Positions 1 through 9,436 of a DNA stretch of 43,001 nt are shown piece by piece. Origin of the DNA: Kineococcus siccus (lineage in GTDB: Bacteria; Actinomycetota; Actinomycetes; Actinomycetales; Kineococcaceae); NCBI RefSeq assembly GCF_009906795.1, contig NZ_JAAALN010000011.1:1-43001 (forward strand). The letters are read 5' to 3'. The position numbers were made by a program, and so were the translations under genes. Below the pieces are notes generated by a model. The model did no database searches. It saw nothing but the letters and a program-made list of their open reading frames with translations, and was not told where the DNA came from. The stretch's first letter is position 1. Each line of letters starts with the position of its first letter.

Positions 1-34
1 AGGGGGCCGTCGGGGTGCTCGTCGTGGTGGGCAT
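1..34 (-). CDS. 5' end of a divergent gene cut by the window edge
   Basis: An ATG on the minus strand (plus bases 32-34) opens a frame reading MPTTTSTPTAP before the window ends. A GGAGA element lies upstream at a usable distance. It is divergent to the LysR gene, the usual layout for a LysR regulator and its target, often a transporter or reductase. Only eleven residues are visible, so neither the product nor the reality of the gene can be settled here. Confidence 0.35.
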   Translation of the reverse strand, partial: MPTTTSTPTAP

Positions 35-104
35 GGCTCCAGTCTCCGGCGGCGGTCCCCATGCGTCCAATGAATGTCGGGCATGCTTCCCATGACGCCG
101 ACTC

Positions 105-1013
105 ATGCCGCAGACTCCTGCGGTGGACACGACGGTGCTGCGCTGGTTCCAGCAGGTCGCGGACGGGACGAGCGTCACGGACGTGAGCGCGCTCGAGCGC
201 GTCAGCCAGTCGGGCGTCTCCCGCGCGCTGGCCCGGCTGGAGGACGAGGTGGGCACCCCGCTGCTGCGCCGTTCCGGGCGCTCGCTGCGGATGACCCGGG
301 CCGGAGCGGCGTTCAAGCACCACGTCGACGTCGTGCTGCACGCCCTCGACGACGGGCTCGCCGCCGTCGACCAGGTGCTCGACCCCGAGACGGGCACCGT
401 GACCCTGTCGTTCCAGCCCTCGCTGGGGTCCTGGCTCGTCCCCGAGCTGCTCGCCACCTTCCAGGTCGGGCACCCGCAGGTGCGCTTCGACCTGCGGCCG
501 CTGCGCGACGAGGTCGTCGGCGCCGTGCGGGCGGACGGCGACGTGGACCTGGAGCTGACCACGGTCCGCCCGGCCGCGGGCGCCCTGCGCTGGCAGCGCC
601 TGCTGCGGCAGCCCCTGCACCTCGCGGTGGGCCGGGACCACGCGCTCGCGGGCCGCCGCTCGGTGGCCTTCTCCGAGGCGGCCGCGCTGCCCTTCGTCGT
701 CCTCCCGGCCACCTCGGAGCTGCGCGGCCGGTTCGACGACCTCTGCGCGGCCGCCGGCTTCCGGCCCGTCGTCGCCCACGAGTGCGGGGACCTGCCGACC
801 GTGCGCGGGTTCGTCGCCGCGGGTCTCGGCGTGGCGGTCGTGCCCGTCGCGGTCGCGGGGACGGCCGTGCCGGCGGAGGCGGGCGTGCGCACGGTGGCGA
901 TCAGCGACCCCGCGGCGACCCGGGAGATCGGGCTGGCCTGGTCACCGCAGCGCCGGCTGCTGCCCGCCGCCGAGCGGTTCCGCACCCACGTCCTGGACCG
1001 CGCCCGCGGCTGA
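105..1013 (+). CDS. LysR-family transcriptional regulator
   Basis: The 302-residue protein has the LysR layout: an N-terminal winged HTH (about residues 9-68, with SQSGVSRALARLEDEVGTPL typical of the recognition region) and a periplasmic-binding-like effector domain (about 90-295). Length matches the family. It should control the divergent gene that starts at position 34. The 70 bases between the two contain ATG/CAT-rich dyads that could hold a T-N11-A LysR box, but I could not fix one. The 3' end overlaps the convergent diguanylate cyclase gene by 72 bases. The effector is unknown. Confidence 0.88.
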   Translation: MPQTPAVDTTVLRWFQQVADGTSVTDVSALERVSQSGVSRALARLEDEVGTPLLRRSGRSLRMTRAGAAFKHHVDVVLHALDDGLAAVDQVLDPETGTVTLSFQPSLGSWLVPELLATFQVGHPQVRFDLRPLRDEVVGAVRADGDVDLELTTVRPAAGALRWQRLLRQPLHLAVGRDHALAGRRSVAFSEAAALPFVVLPATSELRGRFDDLCAAAGFRPVVAHECGDLPTVRGFVAAGLGVAVVPVAVAGTAVPAEAGVRTVAISDPAATREIGLAWSPQRRLLPAAERFRTHVLDRARG

Positions 1014-2099
1014 GGGGGGTGCGGCGGCACGGGCCCGCTTCGCGTCGTACATCGCCTGGTCGGCCCGCACGACGAGCGACTCCCACGCGGTCGAGGCGTC
1101 GTGCGACACCGCCCACCCGGCGCTGACGCCGACCACGACGCGGACCTCCCCGACGGCCACCGGCTCGCCCACGACCTGCCGGGCCCGCCAGGCCACGGCG
1201 GCGACGTCGGCCTCGTCGGCGACCGCGCGCAGCAGCAGCACGAACTCGTCGCCGCCCACGCGGGCGACGTGGTCGCCCGGGCGCACGACGGTCCGCAGGC
1301 GCTGGGCGACGCCGACGAGGAGGGCGTCCCCGACGGGGTGGCCGTGCGTGTCGTTGACGGGCTTGAAGGCGTCCAGGTCCAGGTAGAGCAGGGCCGTCCC
1401 GTGGCCGGGAGCGCCCTCCGCGAGGGCGTCGGGCACGACCTCCTCGAGGCCTGCCCGGTTCAGCAGGCCCGTCAGGGGGTCGTGCGTCGACGCCTCGTGC
1501 AGCTGCTCCACCCGCAGGTGCTGCTCCGCCGCCAGGGCCGTGCGGCTCGCGGCGAGCTCGGTCGACAGGGCGCCCGCGTAGCGCAGGAAGACCAGGCCCG
1601 CGATGACGAGGGCGCCGCCCACCGTGGTGCCCGCGCCCACGGGCAGCGCCGTGGGGACGACGCCCGCCTGCACGCCGGCGAGGAGGGCGACCGAGCCCCC
1701 CACCATGACGACCGCGGCCGCGGCCTCGGTGCGCCGACCCGGCGAGCGAGGCAGCGTGATGAGCGACGTGCCGGCGATGATGACGGGGTAGAGGCTGGGC
1801 AGGGCGGAGCTGGCGACCCCGGCGGCGCTCAGCACGCCCACGAGCACCAGGCGCAGGACGGGGCGCCCCGCGGTGCTGCCGCGGTTCAGCAGCGCGACGA
1901 CCGGCCGGGCGGACATCGACGTCGCGAGCGACCACGCGAGCAGCTGCGGCAGCAGCGGTTGCTCCGGCCCGCCGGCCGCGACGATCGCGTACCAGCCCAC
2001 CGTCAGCAGCGCCGACACCGTGAGCATCTGCCGCGCGACGACCCACGCGTCGCGCAGCAGCGCGCCGACGCGTCCGGGCGGGGGCGACCGATGAGCCAT
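942..2099 (-). CDS. Membrane diguanylate cyclase (GGDEF)
   Basis: 385 residues. Residues about 20-175 form several hydrophobic segments, giving an unnamed multi-pass sensor. Residues about 200-365 form a GGDEF domain with an intact GGDEF signature at 282-286, so it should make cyclic di-GMP from two GTP at the membrane. An RPGD motif at 273-276, exactly five residues before GGDEF, is the RxxD inhibitory site, so product feedback is expected. No EAL domain is present. The start is an ATG next to the divergent second cyclase gene. The C-terminal 23 codons overlap the end of the LysR gene in the opposite direction. Confidence 0.9.
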   Translation of the reverse strand: MAHRSPPPGRVGALLRDAWVVARQMLTVSALLTVGWYAIVAAGGPEQPLLPQLLAWSLATSMSARPVVALLNRGSTAGRPVLRLVLVGVLSAAGVASSALPSLYPVIIAGTSLITLPRSPGRRTEAAAAVVMVGGSVALLAGVQAGVVPTALPVGAGTTVGGALVIAGLVFLRYAGALSTELAASRTALAAEQHLRVEQLHEASTHDPLTGLLNRAGLEEVVPDALAEGAPGHGTALLYLDLDAFKPVNDTHGHPVGDALLVGVAQRLRTVVRPGDHVARVGGDEFVLLLRAVADEADVAAVAWRARQVVGEPVAVGEVRVVVGVSAGWAVSHDASTAWESLVVRADQAMYDAKRARAAAPPSAAGAVQDVGAEPLGGGQQPALR

Positions 2100-2199
2100 G
2101 GCGGGTCATCGACGGCGGGGGCCTCGAGCTGAAGGCCCCAGGACCGGTCCGCGGCGGTTGTTCTCTCAAGTGCCGCCCCGGGCGTCCCGATGGGGGAGG

Positions 2200-4212
2200 G
2201 TGGACAAGGACGACTGGCTCGCCGTCGCGGCCGAGGCGGCCGGTGCACCCGTGGAGGTCCCGGGCCTGCACCGGACGCGCCCCGTGGGGGTCACGGCACC
2301 GCCGCAGGAGGCGGCCCGGCTGGCCGTCCTGCACGAGTACCGGCTGCTCGACGCCCCCGTCGACGACGAGCTGACCGCGGTCGTCCGCGCCGCCGCCCTG
2401 GTGGCCGGGGTGCCGCACGCGACCCTCAACCTCATCGACGAGCACCGCCAGTGCCAGCTCACCACCGTCGGCTTCGAGGGCAGCGACTCCGCCCGCGAGG
2501 ACTCCATGTGCGCCCTGCACTTCCTCGACGGTGAGACCGTCGTCGTCCCCGACGCCGGCCGGGACGCCCGCTTCGCCGGCAACCCGTGGGTGGACGGCCG
2601 GCTGGCGGCCGTGCGCTTCTACGCCTCGACGCCGCTCGTCAGCCCGGGCGGTCACGCGCTCGGCTCGCTCTGCGTCTTCGACACCGTCCCGGGGCGGCTC
2701 ACCGACGCGCAGACCGCGGTGCTGCGGGACCTGGCCGGCGTCCTCGTCAGCCTCTTCGAGCGCCGCCGGCAGGCCCGCTCCGCCGAACGGCAGGCGCAGG
2801 AGGCGGCCGAGGCCCGGGAGCTCATGGCCGTCGTGATGGGTGAGGCCGAGGAGCGCTGGGAGCTGAGCGAGGTCATCGCCGAGACGGTCGACGTCGGTCT
2901 CGCGGTCGTCGGGCCCGACGGCCGGCTGAGCATGCTGAACCGGACCGCGCGGGCGTGGCACGGGCTGGACGCCGACGCGGGCGTGGACCCCGCCGACCAC
3001 GCGGGGGTGTACGCGCTGTTCGCGGCGGACGGCGTGACCCCGCTGGCGCCGGCGGACGTGCCGGTCCACCGCGCGCTGCGGGACGGGTCGGTGGACGGCC
3101 TGGAGATGGTCATCGCCCCGCACGGGCAGCCCCGGCGCACGGTCGTGTGCTCGGGCCGCACCATGCACCGCCCCGACGGCACGCTCCTGGGCGCCGTCGT
3201 CGCCATGAACGACGTCACCCGGGCCCGCGTCCGCGAGGCGGCGCTCGCCGAGGCGCACGACGCGCTGGCCGCGCACGCCACCCGGGTCGAGGCGCTGGCG
3301 CAGGCCTCGCGCGCGCTGTCCAGCGCCGAGGAACCCCGCGCGGCCGTCTGCGACGCCGTGCTGGGGCTCACCGGTGCCGACGCCGCCGTCCTGCTCGAAC
3401 CCGACGCCGACGGCCGCCTGCGGACCAGTGCCCGGGCCGGCCTGCCCCTCCCGGCCGGCGCGTCCTCGGTCGACGTGCCGGCCCCCTGCGCGGACGTCTT
3501 CGCCTCCGGGCAGACGGTTTTCGTCGCGGACACGGGCTCCGCCGCCCGCTCGGGCGTCTGGCAGCCGGTGGTCCTCGCCGGCGGTCGCTGCGTCGGCGTG
3601 CTCGGCGTCTTCTTCACGACCCCGCTCACGTCGCCGCCCCCGCACGTCCTGCCCGTCCTGCAGACGCTGTCGGGCGAGGCCGCGCACGCCATCGAGCGCG
3701 CGGAACTCCTGCGGCAGCTGGCCGAGGCCGCCGAGGTCGACGCCCTCACCGGCCTCGCCAACCGCCGCCGCTGGGACGCCGCCGTGGCCGGGGAGATCCA
3801 GCGCGCCGAGCGCACCGGTGCGCCGCTGACCCTGGCACTCGTCGACCTCGACCACTTCAAGCGCTACAACGACACGCACGGCCACCTCGCCGGGGACGCC
3901 CTCCTGCGGGAGTTCGCGACGGCGGCGACCTCCTGCCTGCGCGGCATCGACACCCTCGCGCGCTGGGGCGGCGAGGAGTTCGTCGTCGCGCTGCCGAACT
4001 GCGTCGCCGCCGACGCCCGGGAGGTGGCCGACCGGATCCGGGCCGTGGTGCCGCACGGGCAGACCTGCACGGTCGGGATCGCGCAGTGGGCGCCGGGGCT
4101 GCAGGCCGCCGACGTCATCGCGCGCGCCGACCAGGCGCTCTACGGCGGTAAGCAGTCCGGGCGCGACGTCACCGTCGTGCACACGGCCGCGGTGAGCGGG
4201 GTCGGCGCGTGA
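2200..4212 (+). CDS. Cytoplasmic GAF-PAS-GAF-GGDEF diguanylate cyclase
   Basis: The GTG at 2200 gives 670 residues. An in-frame ATG at 2098 is possible, but it would leave no room for a promoter because it overlaps the divergent start codon. Order: GAF (about 40-185), short coiled coil, PAS (about 215-335), second GAF (about 350-500), GGDEF (about 510-660). The active site reads GGEEF (about 590-594) and is preceded by RGID five residues upstream, a canonical RxxD inhibitory site, so catalysis and product inhibition look intact. No membrane segments are seen. Its stop overlaps the GTG of the next gene by four bases (GTGA), indicating translational coupling with the kinase-like protein. Its PAS domain closely resembles the first PAS of that neighbour. 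Confidence 0.9.
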   Translation: MDKDDWLAVAAEAAGAPVEVPGLHRTRPVGVTAPPQEAARLAVLHEYRLLDAPVDDELTAVVRAAALVAGVPHATLNLIDEHRQCQLTTVGFEGSDSAREDSMCALHFLDGETVVVPDAGRDARFAGNPWVDGRLAAVRFYASTPLVSPGGHALGSLCVFDTVPGRLTDAQTAVLRDLAGVLVSLFERRRQARSAERQAQEAAEARELMAVVMGEAEERWELSEVIAETVDVGLAVVGPDGRLSMLNRTARAWHGLDADAGVDPADHAGVYALFAADGVTPLAPADVPVHRALRDGSVDGLEMVIAPHGQPRRTVVCSGRTMHRPDGTLLGAVVAMNDVTRARVREAALAEAHDALAAHATRVEALAQASRALSSAEEPRAAVCDAVLGLTGADAAVLLEPDADGRLRTSARAGLPLPAGASSVDVPAPCADVFASGQTVFVADTGSAARSGVWQPVVLAGGRCVGVLGVFFTTPLTSPPPHVLPVLQTLSGEAAHAIERAELLRQLAEAAEVDALTGLANRRRWDAAVAGEIQRAERTGAPLTLALVDLDHFKRYNDTHGHLAGDALLREFATAATSCLRGIDTLARWGGEEFVVALPNCVAADAREVADRIRAVVPHGQTCTVGIAQWAPGLQAADVIARADQALYGGKQSGRDVTVVHTAAVSGVGA

Positions 4213-7200
4213 GCGCGGCGGCGGTGCTGCGCAGCGCGGGTTTCGCCGCGGTGTTCAGCGCGGCGGTCCTCCTGGGCCGGCTGACGGTGATGGACGGGAC
4301 CAGCCTCAGCCTCGTGTGGCCGGCGGCCGGGGTGGCCGTCGTCTGGTTCTGCGTGCAGCGCAGCGCCGGCACGCGCGTCCTCGACCTCGGGCTGCTGGCC
4401 GCGGCCACCTTCACCCTCAACGTCGTGACCGGGGCGCCCGCGGTGCTCGGGGGCGCGTTCGTCCTGGCCAACGTCGTGCAGGTCCTCGTGTTCGAGGCCC
4501 TGTTCCGGCGGTGGTGCCCGGACGCGTGGGGTGCGGGCGGGCTGGCACCGCTCACGGGTGCCGCGCAGCTGATGCGCCTGGTCACCGCCGCCACCCTGGC
4601 GACCGGCGCCGGTGCCCTCGTGGGTCCCACGGCGGTGTGGGCGGTCACCGGCACCTGGTCCTGGCTGAGCGCGGTGGTCTGGATGACCCGGAACACCGTG
4701 AGCATCCTGCTGATCGCGGGCACGGCGTTCCGGATCGGGTACCTCCTCGCCGCGGGCCGCAGCCGGCCGCGGGGGTGGCCGCGCGGGTGGCGGGCCGTGG
4801 AGTCCACCGCCGTCCTCGTCTGCTCGGTGCTCGGCTACGGCCTGGTGTTCGGCGTCCTCGACGGGCTCCCCGTCGTGTTCCCCCTCATCGCGCTGACCGC
4901 GTGGGTGGCGCTGCGCTTCGACACCACCGTCGTCCTCGTGCACGGGCTGGTCGTCGGCACGGCGGCCGTGCTGCTGACGCTCGCCGGTCAGGGTCCGTTC
5001 GCGCTCGTCGTCGACGACCCCACCCGCGCCGTCGTGGTGCAGGTCTACGTCGGCGTGCTGACGGCGGTCGGCCTGGCCCTCGCCCTGGGCCGCGACGAGC
5101 GCGACGCGCTGCTGGCCCGGATGGCCGACGTCGCCGCGGTCAGCCGGCGGCTGGCCGCGGAAGCGGCTGCGGCCCAGGCCCGCGCGGAGCAGCAGCAGGA
5201 GCGCGCGGAGGCCGCCGCCGCCGACGCCGAGGCGCGCGGGGAACTCGCGCAGGCGGTGCTGGAGTCCGTCGACGTCGGCATCGTGGTGGCGGGCGCCGAC
5301 GGACGCCTGCTGATGTTCAACCGGGCCGCGCAGGAGTTCCACGGGCTCGACGCCGACGCGGACCTCGACCCGGCCGAGCACGCCGGCCGCTACGACCTGT
5401 TCGACGCCGACGGGGTCACGCCGCTGGCGCCCTCGCGGGTCCCCCTCGCGATGGTCCTGCGCCACCGCACCTTCGCGGGCGCGGAGATCGTCATCGCGCC
5501 GAGCGGCCGGCCGCCGATCATCGTGACGTGCTCGGGTCGCCGCATGACGCGGGCCGACGGCACCCCCCTGGGCGCCGTCGTGGCCATGACCGACGTCACC
5601 GCCCAGCGGCAGGCACAGCGCGCGCTCGAGGCCGCGCGCCGCGAGGCCGCCGAGCAGGCGGAACTCCTGCAGCTGATCTTCGACAACGTGAGCGACGGCA
5701 TCCGGGTCCTGGACCGCGACGGTGAGATCCGGCTCAACAACGCCGCCGTGCAGCGCATGCTCCTCGTGCCGGGGCCCGGGGGGACGTCCGCCTGGGGCCC
5801 CGACTACGGCTACTTCCACGCCGACGGCGCGCGCCCCGTGGCCCGGGAGGAACTCCCGCTGGTCCGGGCGATGAGCGGTGACCCCGTCGACGACATGGTC
5901 ATGGTGGTGCGCAACGAGCTGTGCCCGGCGGGTGCGGTGCTGTCGATCTCCGCACGTCCGCTGCCGGGGGCCGACGGCCCGCGCGGTGCCGTCGCGGTGT
6001 TCCGCGACGTCACGCGCGAGACGCGGCAGCGTGAGGCGCTGCGCCGCAGCGAGGCGGAGCTGCAGCGGGCGTTCGAGGCCTCGCTCGTCGGCAACGTCCA
6101 CCTCGCCCTCGACGGCACCGTCCTGCGCATCAACGCGGCCGGGGCCGCGGTGCTCGGGAGGACGCCCGAGGAGGTGGTGGGCCGCGACTGGGCCCGGTTC
6201 ATCCACCCCGACGACCTCCCGGCGCGCCGGACCGCGGTGCGGGCCGTCCTCGACGGCGAGGAGCAGGCCGCCACCGGTCTCGTGCGTCACCGGCACCGCG
6301 ACGGGCGCACCGTGCACAGCCAGGTCAGCACCGTCGTCGTGCGCGACGAGGACGGCCGGCCCCTGCACGCGGCGAGCCAGCTGGTCGACGTCAGCGCCCG
6401 CGTCGCCGCGGAGGACACCCTGCGCCGTCAGCGCGACGTCTACGCCCGCCTGCTGCGCGCCCTGAGCGACCTGGGCGAGGGCGTCCTGGTCGAGCACGGC
6501 GAGCAGGTCACCTACGTCAACGACGCCTTCGCCCGGCTCAGCGGCCGCAGCAGCGCGACGCTCCTGCGGCTGCCGACGTCGCTGCTGCTGGTGCCGGACG
6601 GCGAGCACGAGGCGTGGACGGCCCGCAAGGAGCCGCGAGCGGGGTCGGCCGGCCCCGTGGTGACGGCCCTGCGCCGCCCGGACGGGAGCACGGTGCCGGT
6701 CGAGGCCAGCACCGTCCGGCTCGCGGAGGCGGGTGACGCCACGCTGACGATCGTGCGCGACCTGTCGGGTCGGGTGCGCGACCAGGCGGCGCTGGCCGCG
6801 ACCCGCGAGCAGCTCGGGCTCGCGGCGCGCGCCGGCGACGACCTCGTGGCGAGCCTGGACCGGGACCTGCGGCAGCCGCTGTCCACCACGACGGAACTGG
6901 CTGCGCTGCTGCTGGACACGTGGCACGAGCTGTCCGAGGAGGAGAAGCGGCACCACCTGACGCGCATCCGGCGGGCCGGGCAGTGGGCGGACGACCTGCT
7001 CGACGACATCCTCACCACGGCCCGGCTGGACCGGGGTTACCCCGTCCCCGGTCCCGAGCGCGTGCACGTCCCGGCCCTCGTGGCCGACCTCCTCGACCGC
7101 CTCGGGGCCGACGCCGGCGCGGTGGACACCGCAGCCGTGCAGGACGTCACCGTGCTCGCCGACCGCGGGCACGTCGAGCGGATCGTCTCGACGCTGCTGC

Positions 7201-7544
7201 GCAACGCGCTGGAGCACGGCCGCCCACCCGTGCGGGTCCTCGCGCGCCGCCGGGGCGAGGAGGTCGCGGTGGAGGTGGTGGACGCGGGCGACGGCGTTGC
7301 GCCGCAGCACGTCCCGCAGCTCTTCGCCCGCTCCGGCCGGTCCGCCGGGACGCACGAGGGGCGCACGGGGCTGGGCCTCGGGGTGGCCCGCGCCCTCGCG
7401 GTCGCGGGCGGCGGCGACCTCACCCACCGCGCGGCCGCCTCGGGTGCCGCGTGGTTCACCCTGACCCTGACCGCTGCGGGGCCGGTCGGGAACTCCGGTG
7501 GCGGGCTCCTCGACCGGACGCCGGCGGAGGCCGCGCGGCCGTGA
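4209..7544 (+). CDS. MASE1/multi-PAS histidine-kinase-like protein lacking the H-box histidine
   Basis: 1111 residues. An N-terminal MASE1-like integral membrane sensor (about 5-290) is followed by a coiled coil rich in A, E and R (about 300-345), four PAS-type domains (about 350-460, 480-600, 615-740, 745-860), a DHp-like helical pair (about 870-930) and a HATPase_c domain (about 960-1095). The ATPase keeps an N box (NALEH), a G1 box (DAGDGV) and a G2 box (GLGLG). The H-box region reads DRDLRQPL where family members read SHELRTPL. The phospho-acceptor position (885) is therefore arginine, from codon CGG at 6861-6863. Classical autophosphorylation should be impossible, so the protein may signal allosterically or act on another protein. 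It is coupled to the upstream cyclase by a 4-base overlap, and no response regulator follows. Confidence 0.85.
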   Translation: MSAAAVLRSAGFAAVFSAAVLLGRLTVMDGTSLSLVWPAAGVAVVWFCVQRSAGTRVLDLGLLAAATFTLNVVTGAPAVLGGAFVLANVVQVLVFEALFRRWCPDAWGAGGLAPLTGAAQLMRLVTAATLATGAGALVGPTAVWAVTGTWSWLSAVVWMTRNTVSILLIAGTAFRIGYLLAAGRSRPRGWPRGWRAVESTAVLVCSVLGYGLVFGVLDGLPVVFPLIALTAWVALRFDTTVVLVHGLVVGTAAVLLTLAGQGPFALVVDDPTRAVVVQVYVGVLTAVGLALALGRDERDALLARMADVAAVSRRLAAEAAAAQARAEQQQERAEAAAADAEARGELAQAVLESVDVGIVVAGADGRLLMFNRAAQEFHGLDADADLDPAEHAGRYDLFDADGVTPLAPSRVPLAMVLRHRTFAGAEIVIAPSGRPPIIVTCSGRRMTRADGTPLGAVVAMTDVTAQRQAQRALEAARREAAEQAELLQLIFDNVSDGIRVLDRDGEIRLNNAAVQRMLLVPGPGGTSAWGPDYGYFHADGARPVAREELPLVRAMSGDPVDDMVMVVRNELCPAGAVLSISARPLPGADGPRGAVAVFRDVTRETRQREALRRSEAELQRAFEASLVGNVHLALDGTVLRINAAGAAVLGRTPEEVVGRDWARFIHPDDLPARRTAVRAVLDGEEQAATGLVRHRHRDGRTVHSQVSTVVVRDEDGRPLHAASQLVDVSARVAAEDTLRRQRDVYARLLRALSDLGEGVLVEHGEQVTYVNDAFARLSGRSSATLLRLPTSLLLVPDGEHEAWTARKEPRAGSAGPVVTALRRPDGSTVPVEASTVRLAEAGDATLTIVRDLSGRVRDQAALAATREQLGLAARAGDDLVASLDRDLRQPLSTTTELAALLLDTWHELSEEEKRHHLTRIRRAGQWADDLLDDILTTARLDRGYPVPGPERVHVPALVADLLDRLGADAGAVDTAAVQDVTVLADRGHVERIVSTLLRNALEHGRPPVRVLARRRGEEVAVEVVDAGDGVAPQHVPQLFARSGRSAGTHEGRTGLGLGVARALAVAGGGDLTHRAAASGAAWFTLTLTAAGPVGNSGGGLLDRTPAEAARP

Positions 7545-7759
7545 GGGGACCGGGCGACGGGCGCGAGTAGCCGGGCCGCGCGCGACGTGGCACGGTGGTG
7601 CGCGAGTGGAGACCCCCGCCGACGCACCCCGCGGAAGGTCCGCCCCCGTGTCCCTCGCCCCAGACCGCTCCCGCGCGCACACCCGCCGGTCGGCGGCGCC
7701 CGCTCCGCCGGTGCCGGGGTCCTCGTCCCGTGCGCACCCGAGGCGATGAGCGTGGTGCG
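7545..7759. other. Intergenic gap before the PLD-like gene
   Basis: Open frames cross this 215-base stretch, but their proline/arginine-rich translations look like GC-rich noise. The PLD-like similarity begins only after 7760. A mini-frame, ATG at 7746 to TGA at 7763, overlaps the chosen GTG and encodes five residues. No convincing promoter was found. Confidence 0.4.
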
Positions 7760-9385
7760 GTGAGCGTGGGGCGAGACCGCGCCGCCCACTGGTTCCTCAC
7801 CGCCCGCGAGCGGGGGAACGACGCCACGCGGTTGCCGGCCTGGAGCACCGGGAACCGCGTGCGGGCGCTCGTCGACGGCGCGGAGTACCTCGGGACGCTC
7901 GCCGCCGCGCTGGCGGACGCGGGCCGCGGCGACCGCGTGCTCTTCGCGGACTGGCAGGGTGACCCCGACGAGCGGCTCACCGACGACGGGCCCACCATCG
8001 CGGACGCGCTGACGGCCGCCGCCCGTCGCGGCGCGGTCGTCGAGGGCCTGGTGTGGAGGTCCCCCTGGGACTGGCAGCGCCTCGTGCCGTCCCGCAACCG
8101 CCACCTCGCCCAGCGGGTGCGCGGCGGCGCGGAGGTGCTGCTGGACCAGCGCGTGCGCAGCCTCGGCAGCCACCACCAGAAGTTCGTCGTCGTCCGCCAC
8201 GCCGACCGGCCCCACGACGACGTGGCCTTCGTGGGCAGCCTCGACCTCGCGCACAGCCGCCGCGACGACGCCGACCACCGCGGGGACCGGCAGCGCATGT
8301 CCTTCGGCGGCCGCTACGGCCGGCACCCGTCCTGGCACGACGTGCACACCGAGGTCCGCGGACCGGCCGTGGCCGACGTCGAGACGGTGTTCCGGGAACG
8401 GTGGGAGGACCCCGCGCCGCTGTCCCTGCTGCCGTGGCAGGTGGTCTCCGACGTGGTGCGGCGGACGCTGCGCCGCGTCGTCCACGGCCCCGCCACCACG
8501 CCCGCCGAGGGGCCGCGGCCCCCCTCGGTCACGACGGCCGGACCGTCCGCCGCGGCGGTGCAGCTGCTGCGGACGTACCCCCCGCGCCGACCCCGGTACC
8601 CGTTCGCGCCCGACGGGGAGCGGAGCATCGCCGCCGGCCACGCCAAGGCGCTGCGCCGGGCCCGGCGGCTGGTCTACCTGGAGGAGCAGTTCCTCTGGTC
8701 GGAGGAGGCCGTGCGGCCGTTCGCGGCGGCGCTGCGCCGCACGCCCGGGCTGCACCTGGTCGTGCTCGTGCCGCGGCACCCGAAGCGGGGTGGCGTCGCG
8801 GCGGTTCCCCTGCTGCACGGGCAGGTGCGTGCGCTGCGCGTCCTGCGCGCCGCCGGCGGCGACCGGGTCTCGGTGTTCGACCTCGAGAACGAGCGGGGAG
8901 AGCCGATCTACGTGCACGCCAAGGTCACCGTCGTCGACGACGTGTGGGCCTGCGTGCGCAGCGACAACCTCAACCGCCGCTCCACGAGCCACGACTCCGA
9001 GCTGTCCGTCGCCGTGCTCGACCAGGACGTCGACCACCGCGAGCCCGTCGACCCCGCGGGCCTGGGCGACGGGGCCCGGGTGTTCGCCCGCGACCTCCGG
9101 CTGCGACTCCTGCGGGAGCACCTGGGACGCAGCGGTGGGGGTGGCGGGGACGCGGACCTCCTCGACCCCGTGGCGGCCGTGGAGGTGCTGCGGCGCAGTG
9201 CCGCCGCGCTGGACGGCTGGCACGAGGGGGGACGACGCGGCCCGCGGCCGCCCGGCCGGTTGCGCCGGCACCGCGACCCCGTCCTGCGGCGCGGGCCGTC
9301 GCTGCTCGCCGCGCCCGTCCAGCGCCTCGTCCTGGACCCGACGGCGGCCGCCGCGGGCGCGCGCCCACCGGCGCCCCTACGCTGA
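7760..9385 (+). CDS. Phospholipase-D-like (HKD) family protein
   Basis: The GTG at 7760 gives 541 residues and drops about 55 low-complexity residues. Two HKD regions are visible. The first is HQKFVVVR (about 138-145), where the usual aspartate after HxK is arginine. The second is HAKVTVVDD (about 386-394), a full HxKxxxxD. The family hydrolyses or transfers phosphodiesters, classically phosphatidyl lipids, using one histidine from each motif. No signal peptide or membrane helix is evident, so the protein is probably cytoplasmic or peripheral. The altered first motif may weaken catalysis, although other actinobacterial PLD-like proteins seem to share this layout. The substrate is unknown. Confidence 0.8.
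   Translation: MSVGRDRAAHWFLTARERGNDATRLPAWSTGNRVRALVDGAEYLGTLAAALADAGRGDRVLFADWQGDPDERLTDDGPTIADALTAAARRGAVVEGLVWRSPWDWQRLVPSRNRHLAQRVRGGAEVLLDQRVRSLGSHHQKFVVVRHADRPHDDVAFVGSLDLAHSRRDDADHRGDRQRMSFGGRYGRHPSWHDVHTEVRGPAVADVETVFRERWEDPAPLSLLPWQVVSDVVRRTLRRVVHGPATTPAEGPRPPSVTTAGPSAAAVQLLRTYPPRRPRYPFAPDGERSIAAGHAKALRRARRLVYLEEQFLWSEEAVRPFAAALRRTPGLHLVVLVPRHPKRGGVAAVPLLHGQVRALRVLRAAGGDRVSVFDLENERGEPIYVHAKVTVVDDVWACVRSDNLNRRSTSHDSELSVAVLDQDVDHREPVDPAGLGDGARVFARDLRLRLLREHLGRSGGGGGDADLLDPVAAVEVLRRSAAALDGWHEGGRRGPRPPGRLRRHRDPVLRRGPSLLAAPVQRLVLDPTAAAAGARPPAPLR
9378..9383 (+). promoter_or_regulatory. Candidate -10 element for the 9437 gene
   Basis: TACGCT fits the TANNNT -10 consensus and overlaps the last codons of the PLD-like gene. 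It would start transcription near 9390 and leave a short leader of about 47 bases before the GTG at 9437. No clear -35 hexamer is seen. Confidence 0.35.
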
Positions 9386-9436
9386 CCCGCGCGCCGACGT
9401 CCGGTCCGCGACGACACGACCACGAGGGAGCACGCC

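Noticed and set aside
901-7682. Very long minus-strand open frames opposite the two PAS/GGDEF genes
   Set aside because: They have arginine/glycine/proline-rich, domain-free translations and are the antisense shadows expected at this GC content. The plus-strand frames contain full catalytic motifs.
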